Source: Sedimenticola thiotaurini
Lineage (GTDB): Bacteria; Pseudomonadota; Gammaproteobacteria; Chromatiales; Chromatiaceae
Assembly: GCF_001007875.1 (NCBI RefSeq)
Contig: NZ_CP011412.1
Span: forward strand, 310,001 to 374,000
Length of the DNA stretch: 64,000 bases
Direction: 5' to 3'
The notes beneath the pieces were generated by a model, which saw nothing but the letters and a program-made list of their open reading frames with translations, had not been told where the DNA came from and ran no database searches. This document shows positions 26,024 through 37,229 of the stretch, piece by piece (position 1 is the first letter of the stretch; every line of letters starts with the position of its first letter). Both the position numbers and the translations under genes were made by a program.

Positions 26024-27004
26024 TCATGCATACTCCATGGTCTGTCTGACGGCGTCGATGATGCGCTCTGTGCCGGGCATGTAGTGTCCCTCCAGGCGGA
26101 ACATCGGCATCACGGTGTCAAAGCCGGTAACCCGGCGAATCGGCGCGAACAGGGACATCAATCCCTCTTCCGCCAGGCGGGCGGCGATCTCGGCGCTGAC
26201 ACTGCAGGTGCGGGCGGCCTCCTGCACGATAACGCAGCGACCGGTGCGGCCTACCGATTCCAGAATGGTCTCCATGTCGATCGGCTTGATGGTGGCCAGG
26301 TCGATCACTTCCGCCTCGATACCCTCACCGGCCAACTGCTCGGCAGCCTGCTGGGTCTCATGCAGCATGGCCCCCCAGCTGACCAGGGTGATGTCGCTGC
26401 CCGGACGCAGCACGAAACAGGTATCCAGCGGCAGCGCCTCGCCGTTATCCTCAACCGCCTGTTTCATCAGCCGGTAGACCCGCTTCGGTTCCAGGAACAC
26501 CACCGGGTCGGGATCCCGGATGGCTGCCAGCAGCAGGCCGTAGGCGCGGGTGGGGGAGGAGGGGATCACTACCCGGATACCCGGAATATGGGCAAACATC
26601 GCCTCGGTGCTTTCGGAGTGGTGTTCTGGAGCGTGGATGCCGCCGCCGTAGGGCGCCCGCAGCACCATGGGGCAACTGAGACGGCCCCGGGTGCGGTTGC
26701 GCATGCGTGAGGCGTGGCTGATCAACTGATCGATGGTCGGGGGGATGAAGCCCATGAACTGGATCTCCGCCACCGGATGCAGACCCTGGGTGGCCATGCC
26801 GACCGCCGTACCGGCGATCATGTTCTCCGCCAGGGGAGTGTCCAGGACCCGCTCACTGCCGAATTTTTCCAGCAGCCCCACGGTGGCGCGAAAGACACCG
26901 CCATTGACGCCGATATCCTGGCCCAGGATCACCATCGCCGGATCCCGCTCCATCTCATGCATCAGGGCCAGGTTGACCGCTTCCACCAGGGTGATTTCAG
27001 TCAT
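26024..27004 (-). CDS. pdhB: 2-oxoacid dehydrogenase E1 beta subunit
   Basis: This is a 326-residue transketolase-type E1 beta chain that pairs with E1alpha to decarboxylate a 2-oxoacid on thiamine diphosphate. Signatures are VILGQDIGVNGGVFRAT near residue 25, DTPLAENMIAGTAVGMA, EIQFMGFIPPTIDQL, and a transketolase C-terminal domain with DLATIKPID. ATG 27004 overlaps the E1alpha stop by eight bases and has a full AGGAGG upstream, so translation is coupled. The separate alpha and beta chains mark the Gram-positive/mitochondrial-type complex, not the E. coli AceE type. Confidence 0.92.
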   Translation of the reverse strand: MTEITLVEAVNLALMHEMERDPAMVILGQDIGVNGGVFRATVGLLEKFGSERVLDTPLAENMIAGTAVGMATQGLHPVAEIQFMGFIPPTIDQLISHASRMRNRTRGRLSCPMVLRAPYGGGIHAPEHHSESTEAMFAHIPGIRVVIPSSPTRAYGLLLAAIRDPDPVVFLEPKRVYRLMKQAVEDNGEALPLDTCFVLRPGSDITLVSWGAMLHETQQAAEQLAGEGIEAEVIDLATIKPIDMETILESVGRTGRCVIVQEAARTCSVSAEIAARLAEEGLMSLFAPIRRVTGFDTVMPMFRLEGHYMPGTERIIDAVRQTMEYA

Positions 27005-28073
27005 GGTTCACCTCCTTGCCCAGCAGAGACTGGCGTTGCGCCTGCAGTTCCCGGGGCAGTTCTGCGTAGAGTGAATCGAACATGCTCTCCGGCTTTTGCG
27101 GAGGCGTGTCCAGGTAGTGGCGTACCTCCTGTTCAATCTCCGCCTGGCAAGCCTGGATCAACCGGGTCTCCTGCTCCTCCGACCAGATCTGGCGACGCTC
27201 CATGAAGCGCCTCAGGCGCGGCACCGGATCCAGCCTGCGATGCGCTTCCAGCTCCTCCTCGCTGCGATAGCGAGTGGCGTCGTCGGCGGTGGTGTGGTGG
27301 CAGAGACGATAGCTGATCGCCTCGATCAGGGTCGGACCGCCGCCGTCCCGGGCCTTTTCAATCGCCTCGGCGACGTAATGGCGCACCGCGATCGGGTCAT
27401 TGCCATCGAGCTGCACACCGGGTATGCCTGCCGCAATCGCCTTCTGGGCCAGGGTCTCCGCGCGGCTTTGCAGATTCCGCGGTACGGAGATGGCCCACTG
27501 GTTGTTGTTGATCACAAAGACCAGGGGCAGATTCCAGGCGCCGGCCAGGTTGATCGCCTCGTAGAAATCCCCCTTGGAGGTACCCCCATCCCCCAGCAGG
27601 CAGACCACTACCCGGGGCTGTTTGCGGTACTTGATGGCGAAGGCTACGCCGGTGGCCTGGGTGGTGTGGGTGGCGATGGGCACGCAGATGGGAAAGTCGT
27701 CACCCAGTTTGGGATTGGCCATGCCCCGTTCATCACCACCCCAGTAGAGCAGCAGATCCCGCACCCGGAAGTGGCGGAACAGCAGGGCGCCGTTTTCCCG
27801 GAAACTGGGCAGGATGATGTCTTCGGGACGCATGGCGTGTCCGACCCCGGCCCCGATCGCCTCCTGCCCGAGGGAGGAGGCGAAAGTGCCCAGTTGGCCG
27901 GTGCGCTGGAGGGCGATGGCCCGCTCATCATAGAGGCGGGTAAACACCATGTTCCGGTAGAGCGCCTGGAGCGCCTCGGTCTCTTCCGCCAGGGGCGGTA
28001 GATCACCGACCGGCACCCCATCGGGATCCAGAAACTGGTGGTATTCGATCTGAAAAGCGCGTGATTGATTCAA
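26997..28073 (-). CDS. pdhA: 2-oxoacid dehydrogenase E1 alpha subunit
   Basis: This is the thiamine-diphosphate-binding E1 alpha chain, about 358 residues. The TPP/Mg motif begins GDGGTSKGDFYEA and ends in VINNN. The phosphorylation-loop region reads RLCHHTTADDATRYR, as in pyruvate and branched-chain enzymes. The frame is open to 28097, but a strong AGGAGGT is placed for TTG 28073 (reading MNQSRAFQIEY), which I take as the start. It is the first gene of the E1alpha-E1beta-E2 operon. The substrate is likely pyruvate, and a branched-chain 2-oxoacid is the alternative. Confidence 0.9.
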   Translation of the reverse strand: MNQSRAFQIEYHQFLDPDGVPVGDLPPLAEETEALQALYRNMVFTRLYDERAIALQRTGQLGTFASSLGQEAIGAGVGHAMRPEDIILPSFRENGALLFRHFRVRDLLLYWGGDERGMANPKLGDDFPICVPIATHTTQATGVAFAIKYRKQPRVVVCLLGDGGTSKGDFYEAINLAGAWNLPLVFVINNNQWAISVPRNLQSRAETLAQKAIAAGIPGVQLDGNDPIAVRHYVAEAIEKARDGGGPTLIEAISYRLCHHTTADDATRYRSEEELEAHRRLDPVPRLRRFMERRQIWSEEQETRLIQACQAEIEQEVRHYLDTPPQKPESMFDSLYAELPRELQAQRQSLLGKEVNHD

Positions 28074-28428
28074 ACCTGACCTCCTGTAATGCAGCACTTA
28101 AGCGGTGCTCAAGTGACGATCTGAAGTGGGCAGCAAGGTGCTGTTTTGACAACGGATCGTTTGGTCAATGTTTCAGGCTGTATGGCTGTTATGGGACGCC
28201 GGCGCGTGTCTGAAGCACGCGGGTGGCGTTAAGGTGATGACGCCTGAAAACCGTTTCTCACAGCAAAGTTGGTTACTCTCCAGTTTAGTACATCCTGCGC
28301 ACGGTGAAGTTCAGGGTCGCCATGGAAACGGGGCGATTTGGTGCAGTGCGGCGGGCCGGAATGGGATAGAATGGCGCTCCGTTCCATGGCTGACAGGCCC
28401 ACTATTAATCGGTTTAACGCTCTATCTG
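28074..28428. other. Divergent intergenic region upstream of the GDT1-family gene
   Basis: These 355 bases contain promoters for the dehydrogenase operon and the exporter gene. The frame upstream of ATG 28429 is open but its sequence is not membrane-like and is not counted as coding. Manganese exporters of this family are often preceded by a yybP-ykoY riboswitch. I could not match the conserved aptamer bases here. Confidence 0.4.
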
Positions 28429-29028
28429 ATGGCTTTCCCGGAATCGCTCACTGTTTCACTCTCCAGCTTCACCCTGATCGCCCTGGCCGAGGTGGGCGAC
28501 AAGAGCCAGTTGGTCTGCCTGTCGCTGGCAACGCGGCACCGACACTGGCCAGTCATTCTGGGGGCGGCGGCCGCTTTTGCCCTGCTTAATCTGTTGGCTG
28601 TACTGTTTGGTGCCGGCGTGGCGGTCTGGGTGCCGGAGCAGGTGATGGCCGGTTTGGTGGCGCTGCTGTTCAGTGGATTTGGGATTCATGCCCTGTTGGC
28701 CGCTGAGGAAGTGCAGTCCGAAGCGGTCGAGGAGAGCCCGGGACATGGCATCTTTCTCACCACGCTGCTGCTGATACTGGTGGCCGAGTTCGGTGACAAG
28801 ACCCAGATCGCGGTGGCCGGCCTGGCTGGGAATCTGCTGCCGTTGCCGGTCTGGATCGGCGCTACCCTGGCGCTGCTGCTGGTATCGGGGCTGGGAGTTT
28901 GGGCCGGCCGGACCCTGTTGCAACGACTGCCGCTGCATTGGCTGCACCGGGCCAGCGGGGTGATTTTTATCCTGTTTGGCGTGCTGGCGGCCTGGCGGGC
29001 GGCGATGTTATCGACGGCCACGGTTTGA
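28429..29028 (+). CDS. TMEM165/GDT1 (UPF0016) family cation exporter
   Basis: This is a 199-residue inner-membrane protein of six helices arranged as two inverted halves. Each half has the family motif: EVGDKS at 21-26 and EFGDKT in the second half. Members export manganese (bacterial Mnx/MneA-type) or exchange calcium or manganese for protons. The frame begins at 28168, but the homologous region starts at ATG 28429, immediately before the first helix pair. The next gene starts 71 bases later. Substrate is inferred from the family as manganese. Confidence 0.87.
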   Translation: MAFPESLTVSLSSFTLIALAEVGDKSQLVCLSLATRHRHWPVILGAAAAFALLNLLAVLFGAGVAVWVPEQVMAGLVALLFSGFGIHALLAAEEVQSEAVEESPGHGIFLTTLLLILVAEFGDKTQIAVAGLAGNLLPLPVWIGATLALLLVSGLGVWAGRTLLQRLPLHWLHRASGVIFILFGVLAAWRAAMLSTATV

Positions 29029-29099
29029 CTAATGCGGCCCGCCATGCTGCTTTATAGAGACCGCACGTCGAATCCAGATGAAGCGAAAAGGATTTGCCT

Positions 29100-29360
29100 A
29101 TGAAAAAACTGAAAAATGAGAAAGAACTGCTCAAGGAGGCCATCCGGGTGGGGATGATCTATGCGGAAAAACGGGGCGCCGCAGAGTTTGAGAAGAGCGA
29201 TTCCCAGCAGTTGAAGGTGGAGTTCCTTTACCGCCTGCTGGTACACGACAAGCAGATCCAGCCGTTGGCCAAGGATCAGTCAGGCTATCAGGAGATGCGG
29301 CATAAGCTGGCCATCTGGATCTCCAAGCTGTTGCCGGCGGATCATCCGCTCAATCAGTAA
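29100..29360 (+). CDS. Small hypothetical protein, 86 aa
   Basis: This is a soluble, lysine- and glutamate-rich helical protein of 86 residues with no signal or membrane segment. ATG 29100 follows AAAAGGA at suitable spacing. It may be co-transcribed with the GDT1-family gene. Its stop lies six bases from the stop of the convergent RND gene. I do not recognise a family. The sequence (KKLKNEKELLKEAIRVGMIYAEKRG) suggests a helical hairpin. Confidence 0.6.
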   Translation: MKKLKNEKELLKEAIRVGMIYAEKRGAAEFEKSDSQQLKVEFLYRLLVHDKQIQPLAKDQSGYQEMRHKLAIWISKLLPADHPLNQ

Positions 29361-29366
29361 GCCGGT

Positions 29367-32300
29367 TTAATCCGGGGTTACAGCGCTTTGCTCCGCTGTC
29401 GATGGATCACGATGAAACAGTGAATAGACCGCCGGGATCAGCACCAGTGTAATCAGGGTGGAGACGCTCAGTCCGCCGATTACGGCCCGGGCCAGTGGAG
29501 CCTGGGCATCGGCACCTTCGCCGATACCCAACGCCAGGGGCAGCAGCGCCAGGATGGTGGTCAGGGTGGTCATCAGCACCGGACGCAAACGGCGGCGTCC
29601 CGCCTCGGCCAGGGCGATGTCGGTCGCCAGTCCGGAACGGCGCAGCCGCCCGGCCTGATCCACCAGCAGGATGGCGTTGTTGACCACGATACCGCCCAGC
29701 ATGATACAGCCGATGGCGGACTGCAGGTTCAGGGTGGTATCGCTCAGAAACAGGGTCACCAGTACCCCGATTGCGGCCAGTGGTACGGACAGCATCACCA
29801 CCAGCGGATCACCCAGAGATTCGTACTGGGAAGCCAGTACCATGTATACCAGCAGCAGGGCCAGCAGCAGGGAGACCAGCAGTTCATCAAAGGCCTTCTG
29901 CTGCTCTTCAAAGTTACCCGATATAAGCAGATCATAACCGACCGGACGGGGAATCTGATTGAGCCGCTCCTGGATATCTGCGGCCACTGAGCCGAGATCC
30001 CGGTCGGCCACGTTGGCAGTGACGGTAATCAGGCGTTGCTGGTCCTTGCGTTCAATCGTGGCCGGACCCTCGCCGGCACTGCTCTCCACCAGGTTGCGCA
30101 GTGCCACCAGTTCGCCATCCGGCGTGCGCAGGGTGAGGTCGAGAATCTCATCCAGGGAGCGTTTTTCCGCATCCTCCAGTTGTACCAGGATGCGGTAGGC
30201 GTTTCCCTCCACCCGGTATTCACCGGCCTTGGAACCTGCCACGGCGGTTTCGATCACCTCGGTCACGTCCCGCACGCTGAGTCCCAGGTCGCTGATCTTG
30301 TCCCGTTTGACGTGGATCTCCTGCTGGGGGATGCCTGCGTCGCGACTCAGCTCGATGTCTGTCACGCCGGGCACATCGACCAGGGAGCTGGAAACCTGCT
30401 GCGCCAGCAGGGCCAGGGTATCCATGTCATAACCCCTGACCTCCACCGTTACCCCTTCCACGCTGGCTAACAGCCGCTCCAGCAGGAACTGTCCCTGGGG
30501 GGCCCGGACCCGGATTTTCATGCCGGGTATCTGGTTCTCCAGCCGCTTGCGCAGATCCGCCGCAATCTCCAGGTTGGAGCGCTCCCGCTGGGTGGCGGGC
30601 AGCAGGGAGAGCCTGATTTCCCCGATCGCCTTGGAGCTGCCCCGGGATCCGGATGTCACCACACTGACCACCGATGAGACACTCTCCGGCACCGCGTTGT
30701 AGACGATCTGTTCCATCAGGCGGGTCTGCCGATCGATCAGGTCGAGACGGGTACCCACCTCCATCTCACCGCTGATCCTGACTTCGCCTTCATCGCTGGG
30801 CGGCATGTACTCGGTGCCGATCAGAGGCGCCAGGAACAGGCTGGCGACAAAAATGGCCAGGGCGGAGAGAATGGTAATTAATCGCTGCCGGAGTACCGCT
30901 GCGAGTAGATTGCGATAGCCGTTCTCCATGGCTTCGAAGCTGGCCCCGGCGCGGGCCGCCAGGCGCGCCCGCCAACCATCGCCGCCGGTCACCGGATGGG
31001 CCTTGAGCAGGCGGGAGCCGAGCATCGGTACCAGGCTGAGTGAGACCAGCAGGGCGCAGAACAGGGAGAACATGATGACGTAGGCGAGCTCCTTGAACAG
31101 GGCTCCCGAGACGCCCCGCACGAAGATCAGTGGCAGGAAGATCACCAGCGTGGTGATGGTGCCGGCAACCACCGCCGAGGCCACTTCGTTGGTACCCCGG
31201 ACGGCGGCGTCAGCGGGGGATTGTCCGGTCTCCTGCTGGTGTCGGAAGATGTTTTCCAGCACCACCACCGAGCTGTCCACCATCATGCCTACGCCCAGGG
31301 CCAGCCCGCCCAGGGTCATCAGGTTCAAAGTGAAGCCACCGAAGTAGAGCAGGCCGAAGGTAGCCAGCATGGAGATCGGTATGGCCAGGGAGATCACCAG
31401 GGTGCTGCGCAGGTTGCGTAGGAAAAACAGCAGCACCAGTACCGCCAGTGAGCCACCATAGAGCACCGAACGGGCAACGTTGGTGATGGCGCGCTCGATG
31501 AAATTACCCTGATTGATTACCGGAGTGATGTGGATCTGTGGGAACGCCTGGTTGACTGCAGCCACCTCGTCCAGCACCCGGCGCGCCACCTCCACGGTAT
31601 TGGCACCGGACTGCTTACGGATGGCGATGCGTACGCCCCGTTCTCCATTGACCCGGATGATGCGGGTCGGCTTTTCATAAGTGTCCCGGACGGTTGCGAT
31701 CTGTCCCACGGTGATCACCGCACCATCCCGCTGACCCACCACAGTATTGCGAATCTGGTCCAGGTTGGTGAACTCGGCCGGGGCGCGCAGGGTGATCTGG
31801 TAGCGACCCTGCTCCAGCTTGCCGGCCGGCAGATCCAGGTTGGCGTCCCGGATGGCGGACAGCATGTCATTCAGTGGCAGGCCCAGGGCGTTGAGCTTGA
31901 CCGGGTCCAGTTCGATCCGCACTTCCCGGTTGAAACCGCCCCAGGGATCCACCTGGGCCACGCCGGGCACCCGGGCAAAACGGTAACGGATCTGCTGCTC
32001 GATAATCTGGGTCAGCTCCACCGGGTCCAGCTTGCTGGAGATGCCCAGGATCACCACCGGGTAGCTGTCCACGTCGAATTTGCTCACCCGGGGACCCACA
32101 ACGTCGTCCGGCAGTTCACTGACTTCATCTTCCAGGGTGGCCTGGACATCGACCGCGGCGGTATCAATATTGCTGCCCCAGCCGAAGCTGACCCGAACCC
32201 GGCTGTTGCCCTCGTAGGAGATGGAGGTCATCTCCTCCACGCCCGGCACGGTGGCGATGATCTCCTCGACGATCTGGGTGACCAGGCGCTCCATGACAAT

Positions 32301-32468
32301 GGGGTCCGCCCCTTCGTACTGGGTGCGAACAGTGAGGGTGGGCAGTTCGATACTGGGCAGCAGATCGATCTGCAGCCGGCTCAGGGCCACGCTGCCCAGC
32401 ACCACCACGATCAGCGCCAGCATGCTGGCAAATACCGGTCTCCGGACACTTGCGCGGGCCAGATTCAT
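29367..32468 (-). CDS. RND-family efflux permease (HAE-1/AcrB type)
   Basis: This is a 1033-residue proton-driven inner-membrane pump of the AcrB/MexB superfamily. TM1 is at the N-terminus (about 12-30), a large periplasmic porter domain follows (about 35-330), TM2-7 span about 335-540, the second periplasmic loop lies at about 560-840, and TM8-12 are at about 850-1015. [20 protein letters not shown] is the TM4 region with the proton-relay aspartates. [20 protein letters not shown] is the matching region in the second half. Its start overlaps the adaptor stop by four bases. No outer-membrane factor is encoded here. The plan suggests export of hydrophobic or amphiphilic small molecules. Confidence 0.93.
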   Translation of the reverse strand: MNLARASVRRPVFASMLALIVVVLGSVALSRLQIDLLPSIELPTLTVRTQYEGADPIVMERLVTQIVEEIIATVPGVEEMTSISYEGNSRVRVSFGWGSNIDTAAVDVQATLEDEVSELPDDVVGPRVSKFDVDSYPVVILGISSKLDPVELTQIIEQQIRYRFARVPGVAQVDPWGGFNREVRIELDPVKLNALGLPLNDMLSAIRDANLDLPAGKLEQGRYQITLRAPAEFTNLDQIRNTVVGQRDGAVITVGQIATVRDTYEKPTRIIRVNGERGVRIAIRKQSGANTVEVARRVLDEVAAVNQAFPQIHITPVINQGNFIERAITNVARSVLYGGSLAVLVLLFFLRNLRSTLVISLAIPISMLATFGLLYFGGFTLNLMTLGGLALGVGMMVDSSVVVLENIFRHQQETGQSPADAAVRGTNEVASAVVAGTITTLVIFLPLIFVRGVSGALFKELAYVIMFSLFCALLVSLSLVPMLGSRLLKAHPVTGGDGWRARLAARAGASFEAMENGYRNLLAAVLRQRLITILSALAIFVASLFLAPLIGTEYMPPSDEGEVRISGEMEVGTRLDLIDRQTRLMEQIVYNAVPESVSSVVSVVTSGSRGSSKAIGEIRLSLLPATQRERSNLEIAADLRKRLENQIPGMKIRVRAPQGQFLLERLLASVEGVTVEVRGYDMDTLALLAQQVSSSLVDVPGVTDIELSRDAGIPQQEIHVKRDKISDLGLSVRDVTEVIETAVAGSKAGEYRVEGNAYRILVQLEDAEKRSLDEILDLTLRTPDGELVALRNLVESSAGEGPATIERKDQQRLITVTANVADRDLGSVAADIQERLNQIPRPVGYDLLISGNFEEQQKAFDELLVSLLLALLLVYMVLASQYESLGDPLVVMLSVPLAAIGVLVTLFLSDTTLNLQSAIGCIMLGGIVVNNAILLVDQAGRLRRSGLATDIALAEAGRRRLRPVLMTTLTTILALLPLALGIGEGADAQAPLARAVIGGLSVSTLITLVLIPAVYSLFHRDPSTAEQSAVTPD

Positions 32469-33646
32469 AGTGTCCTCGTCTGTTTTCCCGCCACCCGGAT
32501 AAGGGAGCCGTCATCCAGCAGCTGCTGGCCCAGGATTACCACTTCTCCCGTGAGCGGCTGTCCATTGACCTGCACCCGGTCGTCCTGCCGGATACCGACG
32601 GTGACCGGTTGCCAGCTGACCCTGGTGCCATCGTCGGAGACCAGGAACACACCGCTGTTGCCATCCCGGGTGACCAGGGCCTGCTCCGGGACGATGGTGG
32701 CATTGTCCATCTTTTCCAGGGTCACAGTGACCCGTACGAACATACCCGGTTTGAGTTTCAGCAGGGGGTTGTCCACCTGCACTTCAACCCGGGCCTGCCG
32801 GGTGCTTTCACGAAACACCGGGGCGATGCGCTCAATTGTGCCGCTGAAGGACTCACCCGGATAGGCGTCGGTGGTCAGGCTGGCGGGCAGCCCCTGCTGC
32901 AACAGAGCATAATCCCGTTCAGTGATGAAGAATACGACGGTGATCGGATCCAGCTCCACAATGCGCAGTAGTGGGGCGTTGGCGCTGACAGTTTCACCCT
33001 CGTCCACATAGCGCTCTGCGACAATCCGTTGGTCGTTGTCACCTCGCCAGTCGGCGGTGACTGTGGTGTAGCCCAGTCGAATGCGGGCACTTTCCAGTGC
33101 CGCCTCGGCCCGGGTCAGTTGTGCACGGGTGACCTGGACATGGGCCTGTTTGGTCAGCTGATCGGCCTTGGCGGCATCCCGCTGGGATTCTGAGCTGACC
33201 CCCCGCTGGCGCAGTTTTTCTATCCGTTCCAGCTCCCGTTCGGCGATCTTCAGCTGGCTCTGGGCCTCGGCCAAATTGGCCCGGGCCACTGCCAGTTCGG
33301 CTTCCGCCTGCCGCACATCCTGTACATATTCGTCATTATCCAGCCGTGCTACCACCTGCCCCTGGTTGATGGGATCAGCCAGGTCCGCCATGAGTTGCAG
33401 GATTCGGCCGCTCACCTTTGGGGCTACGACGATCTCCGCCTGGGCCTGGAGGGTGCCGGAAAAGGTTCGCTGCCGTTCGATGTGACCCCGCTCAACCGCT
33501 GCGACCTCGACCGGAATCGGCTGGGTTTGCTTGACCGAGGAGTCGCCGGTCTGGTGCTGTTCTATCAAACGTTGGGAAAGTAGCCATCCGAAGAGGGCAA
33601 GCACGATCAGCAGTGTCAGTATGAATAGCCCGGTTGTTCGTCGCAT
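32465..33646 (-). CDS. RND periplasmic adaptor (membrane fusion protein)
   Basis: This is a 393-residue periplasmic adaptor. An N-terminal membrane anchor (about 7-26, [18 protein letters not shown]) is followed by a lipoyl half-motif, an alpha-helical hairpin of about 70 residues with heptads ([20 protein letters not shown] and onward), the second lipoyl half, a beta barrel and a membrane-proximal domain. It bridges the RND pump to an outer-membrane channel. The four-base overlap with the pump gene indicates strict co-translation. No dedicated regulator is adjacent. Confidence 0.92.
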   Translation of the reverse strand: MRRTTGLFILTLLIVLALFGWLLSQRLIEQHQTGDSSVKQTQPIPVEVAAVERGHIERQRTFSGTLQAQAEIVVAPKVSGRILQLMADLADPINQGQVVARLDNDEYVQDVRQAEAELAVARANLAEAQSQLKIAERELERIEKLRQRGVSSESQRDAAKADQLTKQAHVQVTRAQLTRAEAALESARIRLGYTTVTADWRGDNDQRIVAERYVDEGETVSANAPLLRIVELDPITVVFFITERDYALLQQGLPASLTTDAYPGESFSGTIERIAPVFRESTRQARVEVQVDNPLLKLKPGMFVRVTVTLEKMDNATIVPEQALVTRDGNSGVFLVSDDGTRVSWQPVTVGIRQDDRVQVNGQPLTGEVVILGQQLLDDGSLIRVAGKQTRTL

Positions 33647-34106
33647 CTGGAAGTCTTATCAGCAATTTGGTGGATTGGGAAACGGTCGCTCTGCGCAGAG
33701 TGTATCGGAAAATGCCTGCATGTCCGTTAAATCTTTGCTGAACAAAGAATATTATTCGTTATATGGGCTTCGGTTAATAATAATCCCGGCTCCCGATAGA
33801 TGCAGCAAAGCAGGAATGTCGGCTGATGATTTTTTCCTCGGTAGGGATAATTGCGCGAAATCCGGGATTGTTTCAACTATCCTTGTAACCACCGTGCCGC
33901 CCAAAGGTGCGGAAGCGGACTATGCGATACCTGTTATTTCAATAACTTATAGCTGTAATACAGGGCGGGCAATGCGGCTATCGCCGGAGTTTTCGAAGAA
34001 ACAACAGATGGCCGAAGGGGTAAGCTTCATCCCTGGTGTAATTAATATAGAGTCAATCGATGGTAAAAATATCTGTAAAGGCCCGGTTGGATCCCGTTGA
34101 GGTGCT
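33647..34106. other. Intergenic region before sfsA, 460 bases
   Basis: This lies between the adaptor gene (minus) and sfsA (plus). A 189-codon frame runs through it on the plus strand, but its first third is antisense to the adaptor gene and it has no recognisable domain, so it is not called. The stretch is lower in GC than its surroundings. No promoter, terminator or RNA could be assigned. Confidence 0.4.
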
Positions 34107-34856
34107 GTGGTGAATCTCCCTGATTTGCTGGAAGGTCGATTGGTTCGTCGCTACAAACGCTTTCTTGCCGATGTACAGCTTGCCGACGGCTCTGTGGTGG
34201 TTGCCCACTGCCCCAATACCGGTTCCATGAAAAATTGTGCCGAACCAGGCAGTCGGGTCTGGTTGCAGGATGTAAATTCTCCAAAACGAAAATTGCGCTA
34301 CCGCTGGGAGCTGGTGGAGGTTGCCGGGCGTTATCTCGCCTGCATCAATACCGGTCGGGCCAATGAGTTGGTCCGGGAAGCCATTATGGCGAACCGTATC
34401 GAGGCGCTGAAGGGCTACTCCACAATTCAGACCGAGCGTCCCTATGGCAGGGAAAGGAGTCGCATCGATCTGTTGTTATCGGAACCGGGCTTACCAAACT
34501 GCTTTGTGGAAGTGAAAAACCTGACGCTGCTGGAAGAGGGCGGTCTGGGTACTTTCCCGGATGCGGTGACCAGTCGGGGTCGTAAGCATCTGCGGGAACT
34601 GATGGCAGTAGTGGAGTCGGGGGAGCGTAGCGTACTGTTCTTTAACGTGGCCCATAGTGGTGTTCAGCGTGTGGAGCCGGCCTGGGATATCGACCCTGCG
34701 TATGCCGAAACCCTGGTGGAGGCGGTGGAGGCGGGTGTCGAGGTGCTGGCGTATGGGGTTCAGTTCTCTCCAGGCCAGCTGAATCTAAGTCGCCCGTTGG
34801 CGTTCGAGCTGGGATCTCGCGTTGGGACTAATAGTCAGAATTCAAGGGGAGTTTAA
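34107..34856 (+). CDS. sfsA: Sugar fermentation stimulation protein homologue
   Basis: This is a 249-residue protein of the SfsA family, a nuclease-fold protein first named for stimulating maltose use in E. coli. Recognisable blocks are [49 protein letters not shown] and [11 protein letters not shown]. The last two hold the Asp and Glu-x-Lys residues of a restriction-endonuclease-like core. The start is one of two adjacent GTG codons (34107 or 34110) behind GAGG. The gene is monocistronic and the biochemical role remains uncertain in the family. Confidence 0.9.
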   Translation: MVNLPDLLEGRLVRRYKRFLADVQLADGSVVVAHCPNTGSMKNCAEPGSRVWLQDVNSPKRKLRYRWELVEVAGRYLACINTGRANELVREAIMANRIEALKGYSTIQTERPYGRERSRIDLLLSEPGLPNCFVEVKNLTLLEEGGLGTFPDAVTSRGRKHLRELMAVVESGERSVLFFNVAHSGVQRVEPAWDIDPAYAETLVEAVEAGVEVLAYGVQFSPGQLNLSRPLAFELGSRVGTNSQNSRGV

Positions 34857-34965
34857 AAAATGCGCCATTTCATTGATATAGGTCATTTCACTCACATGTA
34901 TCAATAATTACTTGTTAAACAATAAGTTAGATTTTTGAAATTACTGATAAAGTACACATTGGAGC

Positions 34966-34979
34966 TTGACAAATATCAC
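34966..34979. promoter_or_regulatory. Candidate FNR/ANR box upstream of ccoN
   Basis: TTGACaaatATCAC matches 8 of 10 bases of the FNR/ANR consensus TTGAT-N4-ATCAA. It lies about 110 bases before the ccoN start in an AT-rich leader. It also overlaps a possible -35 (TTGACA). Oxygen control of cbb3 operons by FNR-type regulators is usual. Confidence 0.45.
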
Positions 34980-35088
34980 GCGCAGGTGTCTTATAGCCCC
35001 AATTTTTGGGAATAACCGGATGAATTATCCGGTTTGAATATCAGTGCTTGGTAATTGTCTTTTTAACTTGGTAAATAAAGGGGGGTTC

Positions 35089-36522
35089 ATGGACGCCGTA
35101 GCTGAACAGAAGTACGACCTGGGTGTTGTACGCTGGTTCACCGTCATGGCTGCTGTCTACTTGTTGGTAGGCGCTCTCGTCGGGGTATATATTGCCTCGG
35201 AGTTGGCTTGGCCGGTGTTAAACTTTGATATACCGTACATCACTTTTGGGCGCCTGCGTCCTTTACACACCAACGCGGTGATCTTTGCGTTTGGCGGCTG
35301 TGTCTTGATGGCAGCGGCCTTCTATTCAGTGCAGCGCACTTGTGGCGTTCGTCTCTGGAGTAACAAACTGGCCTGGTTTACCTTTATCGGCTGGAACCTG
35401 ATTATTGTCTCCGCAGTAATCACCCTGCCGCTGGGCATCACCCAGAGCAAAGAGTACGCCGAGCTGGAGTGGCCTATCGATATCGCCATTGCGGTCGTAT
35501 GGCTCTCCTATACCATCAACTTCATCATGACGATTGCGAACCGCAAAAGTTCACACATCTATGTGTCGAACTGGTTCTTCCTCGGCATGATGGTGATGAT
35601 CACCTATCTGCACGTGGTTAACAGCCTGGCTATTCCGGTCGGTATGTTCAAATCCTACTCCCTGTTCTCAGGTGTGCAGGATGCCATGATCCAGTGGTGG
35701 TGGGGACACAACGCGGTAGGTTTCTACCTGACTGCCGGCTTCCTGGGTATCATGTACTACTTCGTGCCGAAGCAGGCCGGTCGCCCGGTTTACTCCTATC
35801 GTCTGTCAGTGATCCACTTCTGGGCACTCATGTTCGGTTACGTCTGGCTGGGTGCGCATCACCTGCAGTACACCGCACTGCCTGACTGGACCGGTTCTTT
35901 GGGTGCAGCCGTTTCTCTGGCCATGATCATCCCGTCCTGGGGTGGCGCGGTGAACGGCATGATGACCCTCTCGGGTGCCTGGGATAAGCTGCGTACCGAC
36001 TACGTACTCCGCTTCCTGATCATCTCTCTGGCCTTCTACGCCATGTCGACCTTTGAGGGTCCGGTGATGTCGATCAAGACTGTTAACGCCCTCTCGCACT
36101 ACACCGACTGGACAGTTGGACATGTTCACTCCGGTGCATTGGGTTGGGTCGCCATGGTCGGTATTGGTGCCATCTATCACATGATGACCAAAGTGTTCCA
36201 TGTGCAGATGTGGTCTACCAAGCTGATCAATGCTCACTTCTGGACCGCCACCATCGGTACGGTGATCTACATCGTCGCCATGTGGGTGTCCGGTATCATG
36301 CAGGGTCTGATGTGGCGTGCTTATGATGAGTACGGCACCTTGGCCTACACCTTTGCAGAATCAGTTGAGTCTATGCACCCCTACTACGCAATGCGCGCCA
36401 TTGGCGGCATGGTCTTCCTGACCGGTGCGGCAATCATGGTGTTCAATATCGTCATGACCGTGCTTCAGTCTAAAGCCCAGGGTAGTGTGCAGCAGGCACG
36501 CACCGCAATTGCGACTGCTTAA
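35089..36522 (+). CDS. ccoN: cbb3-type cytochrome c oxidase subunit I
   Basis: This is the catalytic subunit of the high-affinity cbb3 oxidase, 477 residues with about 12 TM helices. H60 (LRPLHTN) is a low-spin haem ligand, HNAVGFYL supplies the helix-VI CuB histidine, and [12 protein letters not shown] supplies the two helix-VII histidines and the active-site tyrosine peculiar to this class. [12 protein letters not shown] in helix X carries the haem b3 and low-spin ligands. ATG 35089 follows AAAGGGGGG. It heads ccoN-O-Q-P and is expected to be induced at low oxygen. Confidence 0.96.
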   Translation: MDAVAEQKYDLGVVRWFTVMAAVYLLVGALVGVYIASELAWPVLNFDIPYITFGRLRPLHTNAVIFAFGGCVLMAAAFYSVQRTCGVRLWSNKLAWFTFIGWNLIIVSAVITLPLGITQSKEYAELEWPIDIAIAVVWLSYTINFIMTIANRKSSHIYVSNWFFLGMMVMITYLHVVNSLAIPVGMFKSYSLFSGVQDAMIQWWWGHNAVGFYLTAGFLGIMYYFVPKQAGRPVYSYRLSVIHFWALMFGYVWLGAHHLQYTALPDWTGSLGAAVSLAMIIPSWGGAVNGMMTLSGAWDKLRTDYVLRFLIISLAFYAMSTFEGPVMSIKTVNALSHYTDWTVGHVHSGALGWVAMVGIGAIYHMMTKVFHVQMWSTKLINAHFWTATIGTVIYIVAMWVSGIMQGLMWRAYDEYGTLAYTFAESVESMHPYYAMRAIGGMVFLTGAAIMVFNIVMTVLQSKAQGSVQQARTAIATA

Positions 36523-36536
36523 GGGGGAGTTTGGAA

Positions 36537-37229
36537 ATGTCAATGCAAGAAAAAATGGAAAAGAACATCTGGGGCCTGCTGGTTGTGCTGGCACTGGTGC
36601 TCAGTGTAGGTGGCATCGTTGAGATTGTGCCGCTGTTCTACCTGGATAACACCATGGAGTACAACAAGCATCCCGAGATTGTCTGGCAGCGTAAGGCTGG
36701 ACAGACCCTGGCTGATCATAAGCCGGGTGACGGCATGCGTCCTTACACTCCGCTCGAACTGGCAGGACGTGATGTTTATATCCGCGAGGGTTGCTATCTC
36801 TGCCATTCACAGATGGTTCGTCCGTTCCGTGATGAGAAAGAGCGTTATGGCCACTATTCGCTAGCAGCCGAATCGATGTACGACCACCCCTTCCAGTGGG
36901 GATCGAAGCGTACCGGTCCGGATGTTGCGAGACTGGGTGGCAAATACTCTGATGACTGGCACCGTAAGCACTTGCGTGCGCCTCGCTCCGTTGTGCCCGA
37001 GTCGGTCATGCCCAACTACCCCTGGTTGCAGCATGCGATGCTAGATGGTGAAACCATGCAGGCTCACATGCGTGGCATGCAGAGACTCGGTGTTCCCTAT
37101 ACCGATGCCGATATCGAAGCAGCTCCTGAGCAGTTGAAAGGAAAGACTGAGGAGGATGCGGTAGTGGCATTCCTGCAGGTACTCGGAACCATGGTGAATC
37201 TGGACGAAAGCAAGGTCTATCGTGAATAG
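36537..37229 (+). CDS. ccoO: cbb3-type cytochrome c oxidase subunit II (monohaem cyt c)
   Basis: This is a membrane-anchored monohaem cytochrome c of 230 residues. One N-terminal helix (about 11-35) precedes the periplasmic domain with haem motif CYLCH at 86-90 and the conserved [15 protein letters not shown] block. It passes electrons from CcoP to CcoN. Of several start codons, ATG 36537 is best placed after AAGGGGGAG. Its 3' end overlaps ccoQ by eight bases. Confidence 0.95.
   Translation: MSMQEKMEKNIWGLLVVLALVLSVGGIVEIVPLFYLDNTMEYNKHPEIVWQRKAGQTLADHKPGDGMRPYTPLELAGRDVYIREGCYLCHSQMVRPFRDEKERYGHYSLAAESMYDHPFQWGSKRTGPDVARLGGKYSDDWHRKHLRAPRSVVPESVMPNYPWLQHAMLDGETMQAHMRGMQRLGVPYTDADIEAAPEQLKGKTEEDAVVAFLQVLGTMVNLDESKVYRE

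Noticed and set aside
28100-28428. Possible yybP-ykoY manganese riboswitch before the GDT1-family gene
   Set aside because: Context made it likely, but I could not find the conserved aptamer loops. A covariance-model search would settle it.
31530-32864. 444-codon frame antisense to the RND pump and its adaptor
   Set aside because: It mirrors the GC-rich codon pattern of the true genes, has no recognisable domain, and the RND and adaptor proteins account fully for the region. Similar antisense frames (24877-25893, 26024-26710 plus strand, 5303-6019) were rejected for the same reason.
33531-34100. 189-codon plus-strand frame before sfsA
   Set aside because: It overlaps the adaptor gene antisense, lacks a ribosome site and shows no domain or protein-like composition.
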